Source of the DNA: Malaciobacter halophilus
GTDB taxonomy: Bacteria; Campylobacterota; Campylobacteria; Campylobacterales; Arcobacteraceae
DNA length: 34,430 nt
Assembly (NCBI RefSeq): GCF_002837275.1
Contig: NZ_NXIF01000040.1
Location: 1 to 34,430, forward strand
Direction of reading: 5' to 3'
Below, piece by piece: positions 8,850 through 15,820 of the stretch (position 1 is the first letter of the stretch; every line of letters starts with the position of its first letter). The notes below the pieces were generated by a model, which saw only the letters and a list, made by a program, of their open reading frames with translations, ran no database searches and was not told the origin of the DNA. Both the position numbers and the translations under genes were made by a program.

Positions 8850-9601
8850 TTTAAAAGCCTTTTTGTAATAGCTAAAGAGATAAAATAAGGTAATATTTTC
8901 AATAATTTTAAAAATAATCCTAATTTAAAAGGAAACCTTATTTCAAAATTCTTATTTTTTTCTATTTCTAAAGCAATAATTTTTGCTGCATCAAAAGGTT
9001 GTAGAAGTTGAGGCATCTCAAAATCATTTTTTTTAGTAAGTCTAGTATTTACAAAGCCATGATTAATTATTTGTAATTTGATATTTATTTTTTCAAGTTC
9101 GGGATATAAAGATTGTAAGACATTAACCAATGCAGCTTTTGAAGCACTATATGCTCCACCATAAGGTAAACCAAAATCACTTGATAAACTACAATTAAAT
9201 ATCCATTTACAAGCTTTTTGAGTTTTAAAAAAATCTTTTAATATAGCAATTACTCTAATAGCTCCAAGATAATTAATATTTGTCATCTCTTCAAAATCTT
9301 TTATACTCCAGTTTTCAAGATCAAAACTATTATAAACTGCTGCATTATAAAAAAGCATATCAATTTCATGCTCTTGGGATTTTATTTTTTCAAGAGAGTC
9401 TTTTATAGAACTTTCACTACTGACATCCATATTTACTAAAGTAAGCTTATATGTATATCTCATCATTAGCTTAATTAGCTCTTTTGATTTTGTTGCACTT
9501 CTTGCACTTACAATAACGCTATAACCTTTTTCAAGCCAGATTTTAACAAGCTCTAAGCCTATTCCACTACTAGCTCCTATTATCCAGATTTTTTTAGACA
9601 T
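8846..9601 (-). CDS. Short-chain dehydrogenase/reductase (SDR)
   Basis: 251 residues, a classical SDR length. The cofactor motif IGASSGIG (residues 8-15), the NAAVYNS segment (NNAG equivalent), catalytic Ser in NCSLSSDFG and YSASK (Tyr151, Lys155) are all present, so NAD(P)-dependent oxidoreductase activity is expected. Substrate unknown; its position as the first gene of the lipid cluster suggests an acyl or aldehyde intermediate. AAAGGA lies 7 bases before ATG 9601. A -10-like TATACT (9634-9639, minus strand) lies about 33 bases upstream of the start, so the cluster's promoter is probably here. No sigma factor or ChrR gene is in view. Confidence 0.9.
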   Translation of the reverse strand: MSKKIWIIGASSGIGLELVKIWLEKGYSVIVSARSATKSKELIKLMMRYTYKLTLVNMDVSSESSIKDSLEKIKSQEHEIDMLFYNAAVYNSFDLENWSIKDFEEMTNINYLGAIRVIAILKDFFKTQKACKWIFNCSLSSDFGLPYGGAYSASKAALVNVLQSLYPELEKINIKLQIINHGFVNTRLTKKNDFEMPQLLQPFDAAKIIALEIEKNKNFEIRFPFKLGLFLKLLKILPYFISLAITKRLLK

Positions 9602-9633
9602 ATTATGTCCTTTATTTAAAAGCTTTAATCAAT

Positions 9634-9639
9634 AGTATA
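9634..9639 (-). promoter_or_regulatory. Candidate -10 of the SDR/lipid cluster
   Basis: On the minus strand TATACT lies upstream of the SDR gene, which follows after AAAGGA and a 7-base spacer. No convincing -35 is visible, which is common for sigma-70 promoters in Campylobacterota. Pattern only. Confidence 0.4.
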
Positions 9640-9691
9640 ATCATATAAGGTTTTTTAGTAGCATTTTTTTGTTAGTTTATTAAAAAAAAGA

Positions 9692-9724
9692 CAAAAAAAA
9701 AGGCCTTCAAAAGAAGGCCTTTTT
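9692..9724 (-). terminator. Strong intrinsic terminator
   Basis: A perfect 12-bp stem (AAAAAGGCCTTC 9697-9708 and GAAGGCCTTTTT 9713-9724) with an AAAA loop. Read on the minus strand it is followed by a run of nine T, the textbook Rho-independent form. It ends minus-strand transcription arriving from msrPQ or from the candidate small RNA and insulates the SDR cluster. It could work weakly on the plus strand, but no plus-strand gene feeds it. Confidence 0.9.
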
Positions 9725-9824
9725 ACACACAAGGAAACATAAAAAATTAGTTGTCGGAAAACTTCTAATTCGCTGTCTAATTTCTACTGGAAAATAAGTA
9801 AGTCCGTATTCTTGCTTATTTCTA
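9692..9824 (-). ncRNA. Candidate small RNA or structured 3' UTR downstream of msrPQ
   Basis: About 130 bases between a perfect -10 box and the strong terminator, with no ORF. Two inverted repeats are present: AAATAAG..AAG at 9791-9801 paired with CTT..CTTATTT at 9810-9820 (11-bp stem, one C-A mismatch on the minus strand, a U-G wobble if read on plus), and AATTAG/CTAATT at 9745-9770. It could be an independent small RNA, or the 3' UTR of msrPQ processed into one. Family not recognised; not tmRNA or SRP RNA by motif. Confidence 0.45.
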
Positions 9825-9829
9825 TGAAA

Positions 9830-9835
9830 ATTATA
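9830..9835 (-). promoter_or_regulatory. Consensus -10 box of the candidate small RNA
   Basis: TATAAT on the minus strand, predicted start near 9824. The -35 region is replaced by the phased 11-bp repeat array, as at activator-dependent promoters. Confidence 0.45.
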
Positions 9836-9840
9836 ACAGT

Positions 9841-9896
9841 ATAGTATTAACTAAACTTCAACAAATAGTTAACAAATAGTTAACTAAATAGTTAGA
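9841..9896 (-). repeat. Phased 11-bp direct repeats upstream of the -10 box
   Basis: On the minus strand GTTAACTATTT occurs as two exact adjacent copies (9884-9874 and 9873-9863), preceded by a near copy one base out of phase (about 9896-9886), and followed in phase by two weaker units starting GTTGA (9862) and GTTAA (9851). The array ends 5 bases before TATAAT. Eleven-base periodicity is about one helix turn and is the spacing of OmpR/PhoB-type response-regulator sites, so this may be an activator array. The regulator is unknown. Confidence 0.6.
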
Positions 9897-10443
9897 CTCT
9901 ATTTCTTCTAATAATTTGTTGTAGAAGTTTACTATAACCAATAGCTAAAATCACTATAATATATACAAACTGTATAAAAGTTAATGATTTTTGTGCCATT
10001 ACAAAATGAATAGTAATTAAAATCAAAGCTAAATATATCAATTTATGATAGTTATTAAATTTTTTAAATAGTGTTTTTGTTGATGTTATAGCCATAAATA
10101 ACACAATAAAAAATGCTATCATTCCTAAATATATAAAAGGTTTATCAATAGTTTGTTTTATTATAAAAGATATATCAAGTTGTGCATCTAATACAATAAA
10201 ATTCAAAAAGTGTAAAAAAGCATAAAAAAATCCAAAAACTCCTATTAATTTTCTAAATTTTATTAGATTAACCCACTTTTTTATCATAGATAAACAAATA
10301 GTAAAAAAAAGTAAAACTGTTGAAATAACACCTGTAACTGTATATATATACTTTATAGGGTCATTTATATTTTCTAAAATAAAAAGTTCATATGAAGTAA
10401 CTATTAAAGGTATTAAAAAAAATATAACTAATAAATATTTCAT
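9892..10443 (-). CDS. msrQ: MsrQ, heme-binding membrane subunit of the methionine sulfoxide reductase MsrPQ
   Basis: 183 residues, six hydrophobic segments, ferric-reductase-like transmembrane family (YedZ/MsrQ). Likely heme ligands His78 (YAFLHFLNF), His133 (NYHKLIYL) and His146 (TIHFVMAQ) are in place, as is the RKLIGVFGF segment. MsrQ passes electrons from the quinone pool or a flavin reductase to periplasmic MsrP. The start codon overlaps the msrP stop by one base (TAATG), so the pair is co-translated. Immediately after its stop comes the phased 11-bp repeat array. Confidence 0.92.
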   Translation of the reverse strand: MKYLLVIFFLIPLIVTSYELFILENINDPIKYIYTVTGVISTVLLFFTICLSMIKKWVNLIKFRKLIGVFGFFYAFLHFLNFIVLDAQLDISFIIKQTIDKPFIYLGMIAFFIVLFMAITSTKTLFKKFNNYHKLIYLALILITIHFVMAQKSLTFIQFVYIIVILAIGYSKLLQQIIRRNRV

Positions 10444-11402
10444 TAGAACTCCTTAGTTAAGTCCATACCCTTATATAAATGAGCTACTTGCTTTTCATAT
10501 CCATTAAACATTAAAGTATCTTGTTTAAAAAACTTTCCTAAAACTCTCTCTTTTGCTTGAGACCATCTTGGGTGATCAACATTTGGATTAACATTTGCAT
10601 AAAAGCCATACTCTTTTGGATTCTCTTTTTGCCAAGTATTAAGTGGTTGTTTATCTGTAAAAGAGATTCTTGCAATTGATTTTATTGATTTAAAACCATA
10701 CTTCCAAGGAACAATAAGTCTAATTGGTGCTCCATTTTGTTTTGGCATAGAAGAACCATATAGCCCAACAGCCATTAGTGTAAGTTCATTCATAGCCTCA
10801 TCCATTCTAAGTCCTTCAACATATGGATAGTCTATTGCTTTAAAAACCATATTTCTTTGGTCAGGAAACATATCATCATCAAATAAAGTTTCAAATCTTA
10901 TATACTTTGCACTTGATAAAGGCTTTAAATACTTAATAAGTTTAGATAATTCAAAACCAACCCAAGGAACAACCATAGACCATCCTTCTACACATCTAAA
11001 TCTATAAATTCTCTCTTCTAGTGCAAACTTTTTTAATAAATCATCAAAATCTAAAGTCATAGGTTTTTCAACTAAACCATCAACTTCAATTGTCCAATTT
11101 TTTGTATTTAAAGTGTGTGCTAAATCTTTTACTCTTTTTTGATTAGTTGTAAACTCATAAAAGTTATTATGGGAAGTTATTTGCTCATAACTATTTAATT
11201 TTAAATTATTGGGATTTTTATCTTCTTTAAAACTTAAATTTTTTATAGGTAAACTCTGTTTAGCTAAAGCTTGCATTACTGAACCACTTGCAACTAAACT
11301 TGCAGCTCCTAATTTTAAAAAGTTTCTTCTTTTATCAAATAACTCTTTTGAAGTTACTTCATTTTCACTAAGTTGCCAATCTTTTTTTGTAAGTTTATAC
11401 AT
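10443..11402 (-). CDS. msrP: MsrP, periplasmic molybdopterin methionine sulfoxide reductase
   Basis: 319 residues. The frame also has a GTG one codon upstream (11405), but AAGGA lies 6 bases before ATG 11402 and only 3 before the GTG, so I use the ATG. A twin-arginine signal RRNFLK (Arg25-Arg26) precedes a hydrophobic stretch ending LAKQ, consistent with Tat export of a folded cofactor protein. The sulfite-oxidase-like domain has the molybdenum-ligating Cys137 in [10 protein letters not shown], followed by VPWVGFEL, and the later [20 protein letters not shown]. It repairs oxidised methionines in envelope proteins with electrons from MsrQ. A palindrome and -10-like box sit just upstream, so it may have its own promoter. 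Confidence 0.94.
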   Translation of the reverse strand: MYKLTKKDWQLSENEVTSKELFDKRRNFLKLGAASLVASGSVMQALAKQSLPIKNLSFKEDKNPNNLKLNSYEQITSHNNFYEFTTNQKRVKDLAHTLNTKNWTIEVDGLVEKPMTLDFDDLLKKFALEERIYRFRCVEGWSMVVPWVGFELSKLIKYLKPLSSAKYIRFETLFDDDMFPDQRNMVFKAIDYPYVEGLRMDEAMNELTLMAVGLYGSSMPKQNGAPIRLIVPWKYGFKSIKSIARISFTDKQPLNTWQKENPKEYGFYANVNPNVDHPRWSQAKERVLGKFFKQDTLMFNGYEKQVAHLYKGMDLTKEF

Positions 11403-11433
11403 CACATATCCTTGTAAAAGTGTTATTTTTTAG

Positions 11434-11460
11434 TTTATAACATATTTGTTAAGAATATGT
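11434..11460 (-). promoter_or_regulatory. Candidate msrP promoter with inverted-repeat operator
   Basis: A perfect inverted repeat ACATATT-N7-AATATGT covers 11440-11460. It abuts a -10-like TATAAA (11434-11439, minus strand) upstream of msrP. The position would let a dimeric repressor block polymerase. The arms are AT-rich, so chance is possible; the regulator is unknown. Confidence 0.4.
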
Positions 11461-11467
11461 GTAGTAT

Positions 11468-12655
11468 TTATTTGCCTTTTAATAATATTTTTAAATAACT
11501 ACTTGACCACAAAATCAAAATTAAAAGAAGAAAAAATGAAGAGATATTTATCCAAAAAATATAGTTTAATCCACTATTTAATGTAAAAGAAGCAAATACT
11601 CTTAAAACTATAACTATTTGTAAAAACAAGAATAAAAATATAGTAAAATTATTTGCATAAACTGTTCTATTAGAATGACCTAAAACCACCCTTGTTCCAA
11701 AACCTATTAAAATAGTTGTAAAATATCCTAATGCAAAACTATGTAAAGAGGCTTTTTCAAAAATACAATTAATATTTAAAAGATTAAAACTATTTTCTAA
11801 AACAGAGATAAAAAAACCAACAGGAATCCAATATAGTGAGATATACAGTACCCACATAATTGCACTAACTTTAAATATAGGTAATCTCCATTTTACTAAT
11901 TCATTAACAATAAAAATAAAAAATAAAGTATCTATAAAAAGAGTTAATAACGAATCATCTAAAATTGTAAAACTAACTTTAAAAACCATTAAAAAAAAGA
12001 AAGTTTCCATGATTTTAGAGCTTTTTCTAATTTTATATTCTGGTACTTTAACTTGTGTAAAAAAAGGTACCATTCTTTGAGATACTGCAAATACTATACC
12101 AAATAAAAATATATAAAATCCACTATTAACAGCTACTTGTTTTAGTAAAAAAGATATTGATGTATCAAAAAATGAAATAAAAAACAAAAAATGAGATAAC
12201 AAACCAATAAAAAAACAAATTAGTATCCATTTTGTATCATATTTATTTTTAACTTTACTATTTTTATGGATTTCATACAAGGTTTTAAAAGATAAAATTT
12301 GTGCAACTAAAAGAAGAAAAACAAAAATAAAAATAAAACTATTTTGGACAATTAAAGATAAAATAAATCCAATACTACTTAGAAAATAAAGATAAAAATG
12401 TTTCATATATTTTTCAACTTTTATTTGAGCTTGTACCAAAAATCTAGGAAATACAACATATAAAAAGCCAATGAAAAACTGTATAAAAACAATATGTATC
12501 ATACTATATGCATGATAAGTTAAGATAGAATCATTTAGTGATAACTCATTAGTATAAACACCAAAAAGCAAAAATAGAAAAAGAATAAAAAAAGCCATCC
12601 CACTAGAAAAAAAGGGTTGATGGGGCTGGCTAGAAAAGTTTTTGTACCAAGTCAT
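11468..12655 (-). CDS. nnrS: NnrS-family heme/copper membrane protein
   Basis: 395 residues, about 12 hydrophobic segments. The N-terminal HQPFFSSGMAFFILFLFLLFG matches the family start, and conserved histidines follow (LTYHAYSMIHIVFIQFFIGFLY) and near the C-terminus SLHSFALGYFTTILIGFGTRVVLGHSNR, a family hallmark. NnrS binds heme and copper and protects against nitric oxide stress, often in denitrifiers. No nitrite or NO reductase is in this window. AGGAG precedes ATG 12655 by 5 bases. It lies 65 bases upstream of msrP in the same direction; co-transcription is possible. Confidence 0.88.
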   Translation of the reverse strand: MTWYKNFSSQPHQPFFSSGMAFFILFLFLLFGVYTNELSLNDSILTYHAYSMIHIVFIQFFIGFLYVVFPRFLVQAQIKVEKYMKHFYLYFLSSIGFILSLIVQNSFIFIFVFLLLVAQILSFKTLYEIHKNSKVKNKYDTKWILICFFIGLLSHFLFFISFFDTSISFLLKQVAVNSGFYIFLFGIVFAVSQRMVPFFTQVKVPEYKIRKSSKIMETFFFLMVFKVSFTILDDSLLTLFIDTLFFIFIVNELVKWRLPIFKVSAIMWVLYISLYWIPVGFFISVLENSFNLLNINCIFEKASLHSFALGYFTTILIGFGTRVVLGHSNRTVYANNFTIFLFLFLQIVIVLRVFASFTLNSGLNYIFWINISSFFLLLILILWSSSYLKILLKGK

Positions 12656-12665
12656 AATTACTCCT

Positions 12666-12691
12666 AAAAAGAGAAGTTAAACTTCTCTTTT
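12666..12691 (-). terminator. Intrinsic terminator after tpx
   Basis: Stem AAAAGAGAAG (12667-12676) and CTTCTCTTTT (12682-12691) with loop TTAAA, followed on the minus strand by T-rich sequence. It lies between the tpx stop and the nnrS start, so tpx is probably transcribed separately. The T tract runs into the nnrS ribosome-binding site. Confidence 0.75.
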
Positions 12692-12734
12692 AATTTTTAA
12701 TAATTATAACTCAAATACTAATTAAAAAAATTGA

Positions 12735-13271
12735 CTATTGACAAGTTCCACAACAAGAAGTATTTGTTGCATCTTTTGCAGCTTCAAGTGCAGCTTCATA
12801 ATTTGGTTCTTCAGTGATTTCATTACAAATCTCTTTATAAGTAATTACTCCACTTGCATCAATTACAAATACAGCTCTTGCAGCGATTCCTGCTAAAACT
12901 CCATCTTCAATTAAGACTCCATAAGCTTTTGAAAGCTCTTTACTTCTAAAATCACTTCCAACTTTTAAGCTCTCAATTCCTTCAGTAGTACAAAATCTAC
13001 CCATAGCAAAAGGTAAATCCATTGAAACTACAATAACTTCTACATCTTCTAATTTTGTAGCCTCTTCATTAAACTTTCTTGCTTCTGCTGCACAAACTGG
13101 AGTATCTAAAGATGGAACAGTTACTACAACTTGAGCACAACCTTTTTCTCCACCTACTTCTATTTCACTTAAATCTTGTCCTACAATTTTTACAATAGGT
13201 GCAACATCTGAAACATTTACTTCATTTCCAGTAAGTTTAACTTCTTCACCTTTTAAATGCGTAACTGCCAT
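12735..13271 (-). CDS. tpx: Thiol peroxidase Tpx with an extra cysteine-rich tail
   Basis: 178 residues. The peroxidatic Cys60 lies in TVPSLDTPVC and the resolving Cys94 in GRFCTTEGI, the atypical 2-Cys peroxiredoxin arrangement; it reduces hydrogen and alkyl peroxides using thioredoxin. Typical Tpx proteins end near residue 165-170; this one continues to DATNTSCCGTCQ, adding Cys173, Cys174 and Cys177. Cys45 and Cys149 are also present. The tail could bind metal or act as an extra thiol relay; that is inference. Own ribosome-binding site (AAGGAT) and own terminator indicate a monocistronic gene. Codon use is richer in Gly/Ala/Val than its neighbours, as expected for a highly expressed protein. 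Confidence 0.95.
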   Translation of the reverse strand: MAVTHLKGEEVKLTGNEVNVSDVAPIVKIVGQDLSEIEVGGEKGCAQVVVTVPSLDTPVCAAEARKFNEEATKLEDVEVIVVSMDLPFAMGRFCTTEGIESLKVGSDFRSKELSKAYGVLIEDGVLAGIAARAVFVIDASGVITYKEICNEITEEPNYEAALEAAKDATNTSCCGTCQ

Positions 13272-13327
13272 TTTATATCCTTAATTGTTTAATTTAACTA
13301 TTATATAAAATTATTTTGAAACATTTC

Positions 13328-14170
13328 TTAATGGTTTAACTTTATAGCATTTGAATCTAAAACTACTCTATTTTCAGTAACTAATGTATTTAATGCAGAT
13401 TTAAATCTTTTTTTACTCATTTCAAAAAGTTTAGTAATTAATGCTGAATCACTTTTAGATGTAACTTCTAAATAATTATTATTTTGCTTTAAAACTTCAA
13501 CAATTTTATGTAAATCTTCATCACTATTTTTCACACCAATTTTTTGTAATATAATATCTAATTTGCCATCAGTTCTTACAGTTTTAACATACGCTTTTTT
13601 AATATCACCAATATTTAATTTTGTAAATATCTCTGAATGATAAATCATACCTTCAAATTTCTTATTTACATAAACTTTAAATCCTAAAGGAGTTTTTTTA
13701 TAAACTATTATCTCTACTTCATCATTTTTTTTGAAACTATTTACATTTTTATCGTACTCTTCTTTAAACTTTTCAGTGGCAATTAATCTATGTGTTTTTT
13801 CATCTTCTATAAGTTTTAAAACTCTTTTTTCTCCAACTTTAAAAGGTGATTTTTGTTTATTTTTAGGTACTAAAATATCTTTTGGCAAACCTATATCAAC
13901 AAAAGCACCAAATTTTGCTATATCAACTACTTCTAAAGGTGCTATTTCATTAAGCTTTATTTTAGGTGTTAAGGTAGTAGCAACTAATCTATCTTCACTA
14001 TCAGTATAGATAAAAACATCAATTAGTTTACCAAACTGCATCTGCTCTTTTATATAAACATTAGGAAGTAAAACTTCTGTTTCATCTTCACTTATTAAAT
14101 AAAGGCCAGGTTCACTAGCTCTATTTATCTTTAATGTATTAATTTGTCCTAATTTTATCTGTTTATTCAT
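13328..14170 (-). CDS. CvfB-like S1 RNA-binding protein
   Basis: 280 residues. The N-terminal third (GLYLISEDETEVLLPNVYI) is the first OB-like domain; an S1 domain follows (EVVDIAKFGAFVDIGLPKDILVPK), then another S1-like unit (IVYKKTPLGFKVYVNKKFEGMIYHSEI), and a C-terminal winged helix (SDSALITKLFEMSKKRFKSALNTLV). This order matches CvfB/YitL proteins, RNA-binding factors that affect virulence gene expression in Staphylococcus; the role in Campylobacterota is not established. Cytoplasmic. It lies 56 bases upstream of tpx. Confidence 0.87.
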   Translation of the reverse strand: MNKQIKLGQINTLKINRASEPGLYLISEDETEVLLPNVYIKEQMQFGKLIDVFIYTDSEDRLVATTLTPKIKLNEIAPLEVVDIAKFGAFVDIGLPKDILVPKNKQKSPFKVGEKRVLKLIEDEKTHRLIATEKFKEEYDKNVNSFKKNDEVEIIVYKKTPLGFKVYVNKKFEGMIYHSEIFTKLNIGDIKKAYVKTVRTDGKLDIILQKIGVKNSDEDLHKIVEVLKQNNNYLEVTSKSDSALITKLFEMSKKRFKSALNTLVTENRVVLDSNAIKLNH

Positions 14171-14215
14171 TTTGGTTATTCCGTTAATTTAAATTTTTGT
14201 TATTATATCTAAATA

Positions 14216-15025
14216 TTATCTTTTTATAACTTTTACAATAAAAAGAGTAACTACTCCAACTATAATAATGCTAGCTCCTGAACTTATATCGTAAAAATAG
14301 GATATTAATAAACCGCTTATTGTAAAAAATAGTGCAAAAAGTGAACTAATAATCATCATTGTTGAAAGTCTTGATGCAAAAAACTCTGCAAGATAAGTAG
14401 GTATTGTTAATAGTGCTATAACTAAAATCAATCCCACTACTCTAATCGCAGCAACTACACATAAGGCTGCTAAGATTAAGATTAAGGTATAAAAAAACCT
14501 AACACTAATACCTCTTAGTTTTGCAAATTCACTATCATATGATACAGCTAAAATCTCTTTATAAAAAATAGTTACAAGAAGTATGACTAAGCAATCTAAT
14601 ACTAACATATACAAAATATCTTCATTTGAAACTGCAATAATTGAACCAAATAAATAACTCATTAAATCTACATTATATCCAGGAGTTAAATCAACAAAAA
14701 TAATACCAACAGCCATACCCAAGGCCCACATCATTCCAATAATACTATCAATTCTTGTTTTATTATATTGTGTAATAAAAGCAATAAAAACTGCAGTTAA
14801 AACTGCAAATAGCGTAGCCCCAAATAAAATAGGAATACCTAAAAAAATTGCTAAACCAATTCCTCCATATGAACTATGTGCTATTCCACCTGCTAAAAAT
14901 GTAAGTCTATTTACTACAACTAAAGAACCAATTATTCCTGCTGCAATTGAGATTAAAACTCCAGCAAAAAGTGCATTTTGAACAAAGTCAAAAGATAAAG
15001 CTTGCATTAATATATTAGCATCCAT
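14216..15025 (-). CDS. znuB: Zinc-type ABC transporter permease ZnuB
   Basis: 269 residues from ATG 15025 (MDANILMQALSFDFVQNAL...), the usual start pattern of the ABC-3 family. The open frame extends to 15100 inside znuC, but the extra residues are polar and not family-like. About eight hydrophobic segments; the VVNRLTFLAGGIAHSSYGGIGLA loop and the DSEFAKLRGISV segment are family hallmarks. It forms the membrane channel for Zn (or Mn) import with ZnuC. The start overlaps the znuC end by 11 bases. The ribosome-binding site is weak, so expression probably relies on coupling. The periplasmic binding protein ZnuA is not in the window. Confidence 0.9.
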   Translation of the reverse strand: MDANILMQALSFDFVQNALFAGVLISIAAGIIGSLVVVNRLTFLAGGIAHSSYGGIGLAIFLGIPILFGATLFAVLTAVFIAFITQYNKTRIDSIIGMMWALGMAVGIIFVDLTPGYNVDLMSYLFGSIIAVSNEDILYMLVLDCLVILLVTIFYKEILAVSYDSEFAKLRGISVRFFYTLILILAALCVVAAIRVVGLILVIALLTIPTYLAEFFASRLSTMMIISSLFALFFTISGLLISYFYDISSGASIIIVGVVTLFIVKVIKR

Positions 15026-15755
15026 GTTTACATCCACAACTAGAGTTTTTTCCAAGGGCTGAAAGAAGTTCAACCTCGCATAAGTGTTCATTTTCATCAA
15101 TATTATTATTTAAATTATCAAGTTTATGATAAACTAAATTCTTATTTACATGTGCAACACTTTTTGCATAATTTAACAATACAGAAATATCATGACTTAC
15201 TACAACTATTGTAATACTTTTATTTAAATTTGCAAGTAGTTCATAAACCTCTTTTTGTCCTTTAACATCAATGCTTGCTGTTGGTTCATCAAGTAACATT
15301 ATTTCAGGATTTGCACAAAGAGCTCTAGCAATAAAAACCCTTTGCCTTTGTCCTCCACTTAAATTTCCTATCTTACTTTTTGCAAACTCTTTCATTCCAA
15401 CTTGTGATAAAGAGTTCATCGCACAAGAAATATCCTCTTTTGAATAACCAAAAAATCTCTTTTTTGAACCAATATGCCCCATAAGAACAACTTCAAGTGC
15501 AGTTATAGGAAAATCGATATTTAAATTTGTATTTTGAGGAACATATCCAAAACTATCATCGCTTAAATTCTTTTTGATTGTTCCTTTTTGAGGCTCTTTT
15601 AAATCTAAAATCAGTTTTAATAAAGTAGATTTTCCTCCACCATTTGGTCCAATAATAGCTAAAAAATCACCTTTTTTTATATCTAAATTAATATTTTCTA
15701 AAACATTTACTTTATCATATTTAAATGATAAATCTTTTATTTGTACTATATCCAA
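15015..15755 (-). CDS. znuC: Zinc-type ABC transporter ATPase ZnuC with Cys/His tail
   Basis: 246 residues. Walker A GPNGGGKSTL, Q-loop FGYVPQ, signature LSGGQRQR, Walker B EIMLLDEP and the switch VVSHD are all present. The start is a TTG at 15755: no ATG occurs in the first part of the domain, and AAAGG lies 7 bases upstream. The last residues are SSCGCKHGC, an unusual Cys/His cluster on a transporter ATPase that could sense or buffer zinc; that is inference. A 13-bp palindrome lies about 23 bases before the start codon, suggesting metal-dependent control. It energises ZnuB. Confidence 0.92.
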   Translation of the reverse strand: MDIVQIKDLSFKYDKVNVLENINLDIKKGDFLAIIGPNGGGKSTLLKLILDLKEPQKGTIKKNLSDDSFGYVPQNTNLNIDFPITALEVVLMGHIGSKKRFFGYSKEDISCAMNSLSQVGMKEFAKSKIGNLSGGQRQRVFIARALCANPEIMLLDEPTASIDVKGQKEVYELLANLNKSITIVVVSHDISVLLNYAKSVAHVNKNLVYHKLDNLNNNIDENEHLCEVELLSALGKNSSCGCKHGC

Positions 15756-15777
15756 ATATTTACCTTTATATTTAAAT

Positions 15778-15790
15778 GCAACTAAGTTGC
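15778..15790. promoter_or_regulatory. Palindromic candidate operator of znuCB
   Basis: GCAACTAAGTTGC is a perfect inverted repeat (6-base arms, one-base centre) in otherwise AT-rich leader sequence directly upstream of znuC. A Zur- or Fur-type regulator is the obvious candidate because of the transporter, but the sequence is not one I can match to a known Campylobacterota box. Confidence 0.5.
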
Positions 15791-15820
15791 GATAGTATCT
15801 AAAAATATATTAATTTTTTA

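Noticed and set aside
9692-9724. Terminator hairpin as part of a mobile element or repeat family
   Set aside because: No flanking duplications or transposase; the T tract and position fit plain termination.
15026-15100. Extension of ZnuB to 15100
   Set aside because: Extra residues are polar, overlap the znuC end and do not match the family start.
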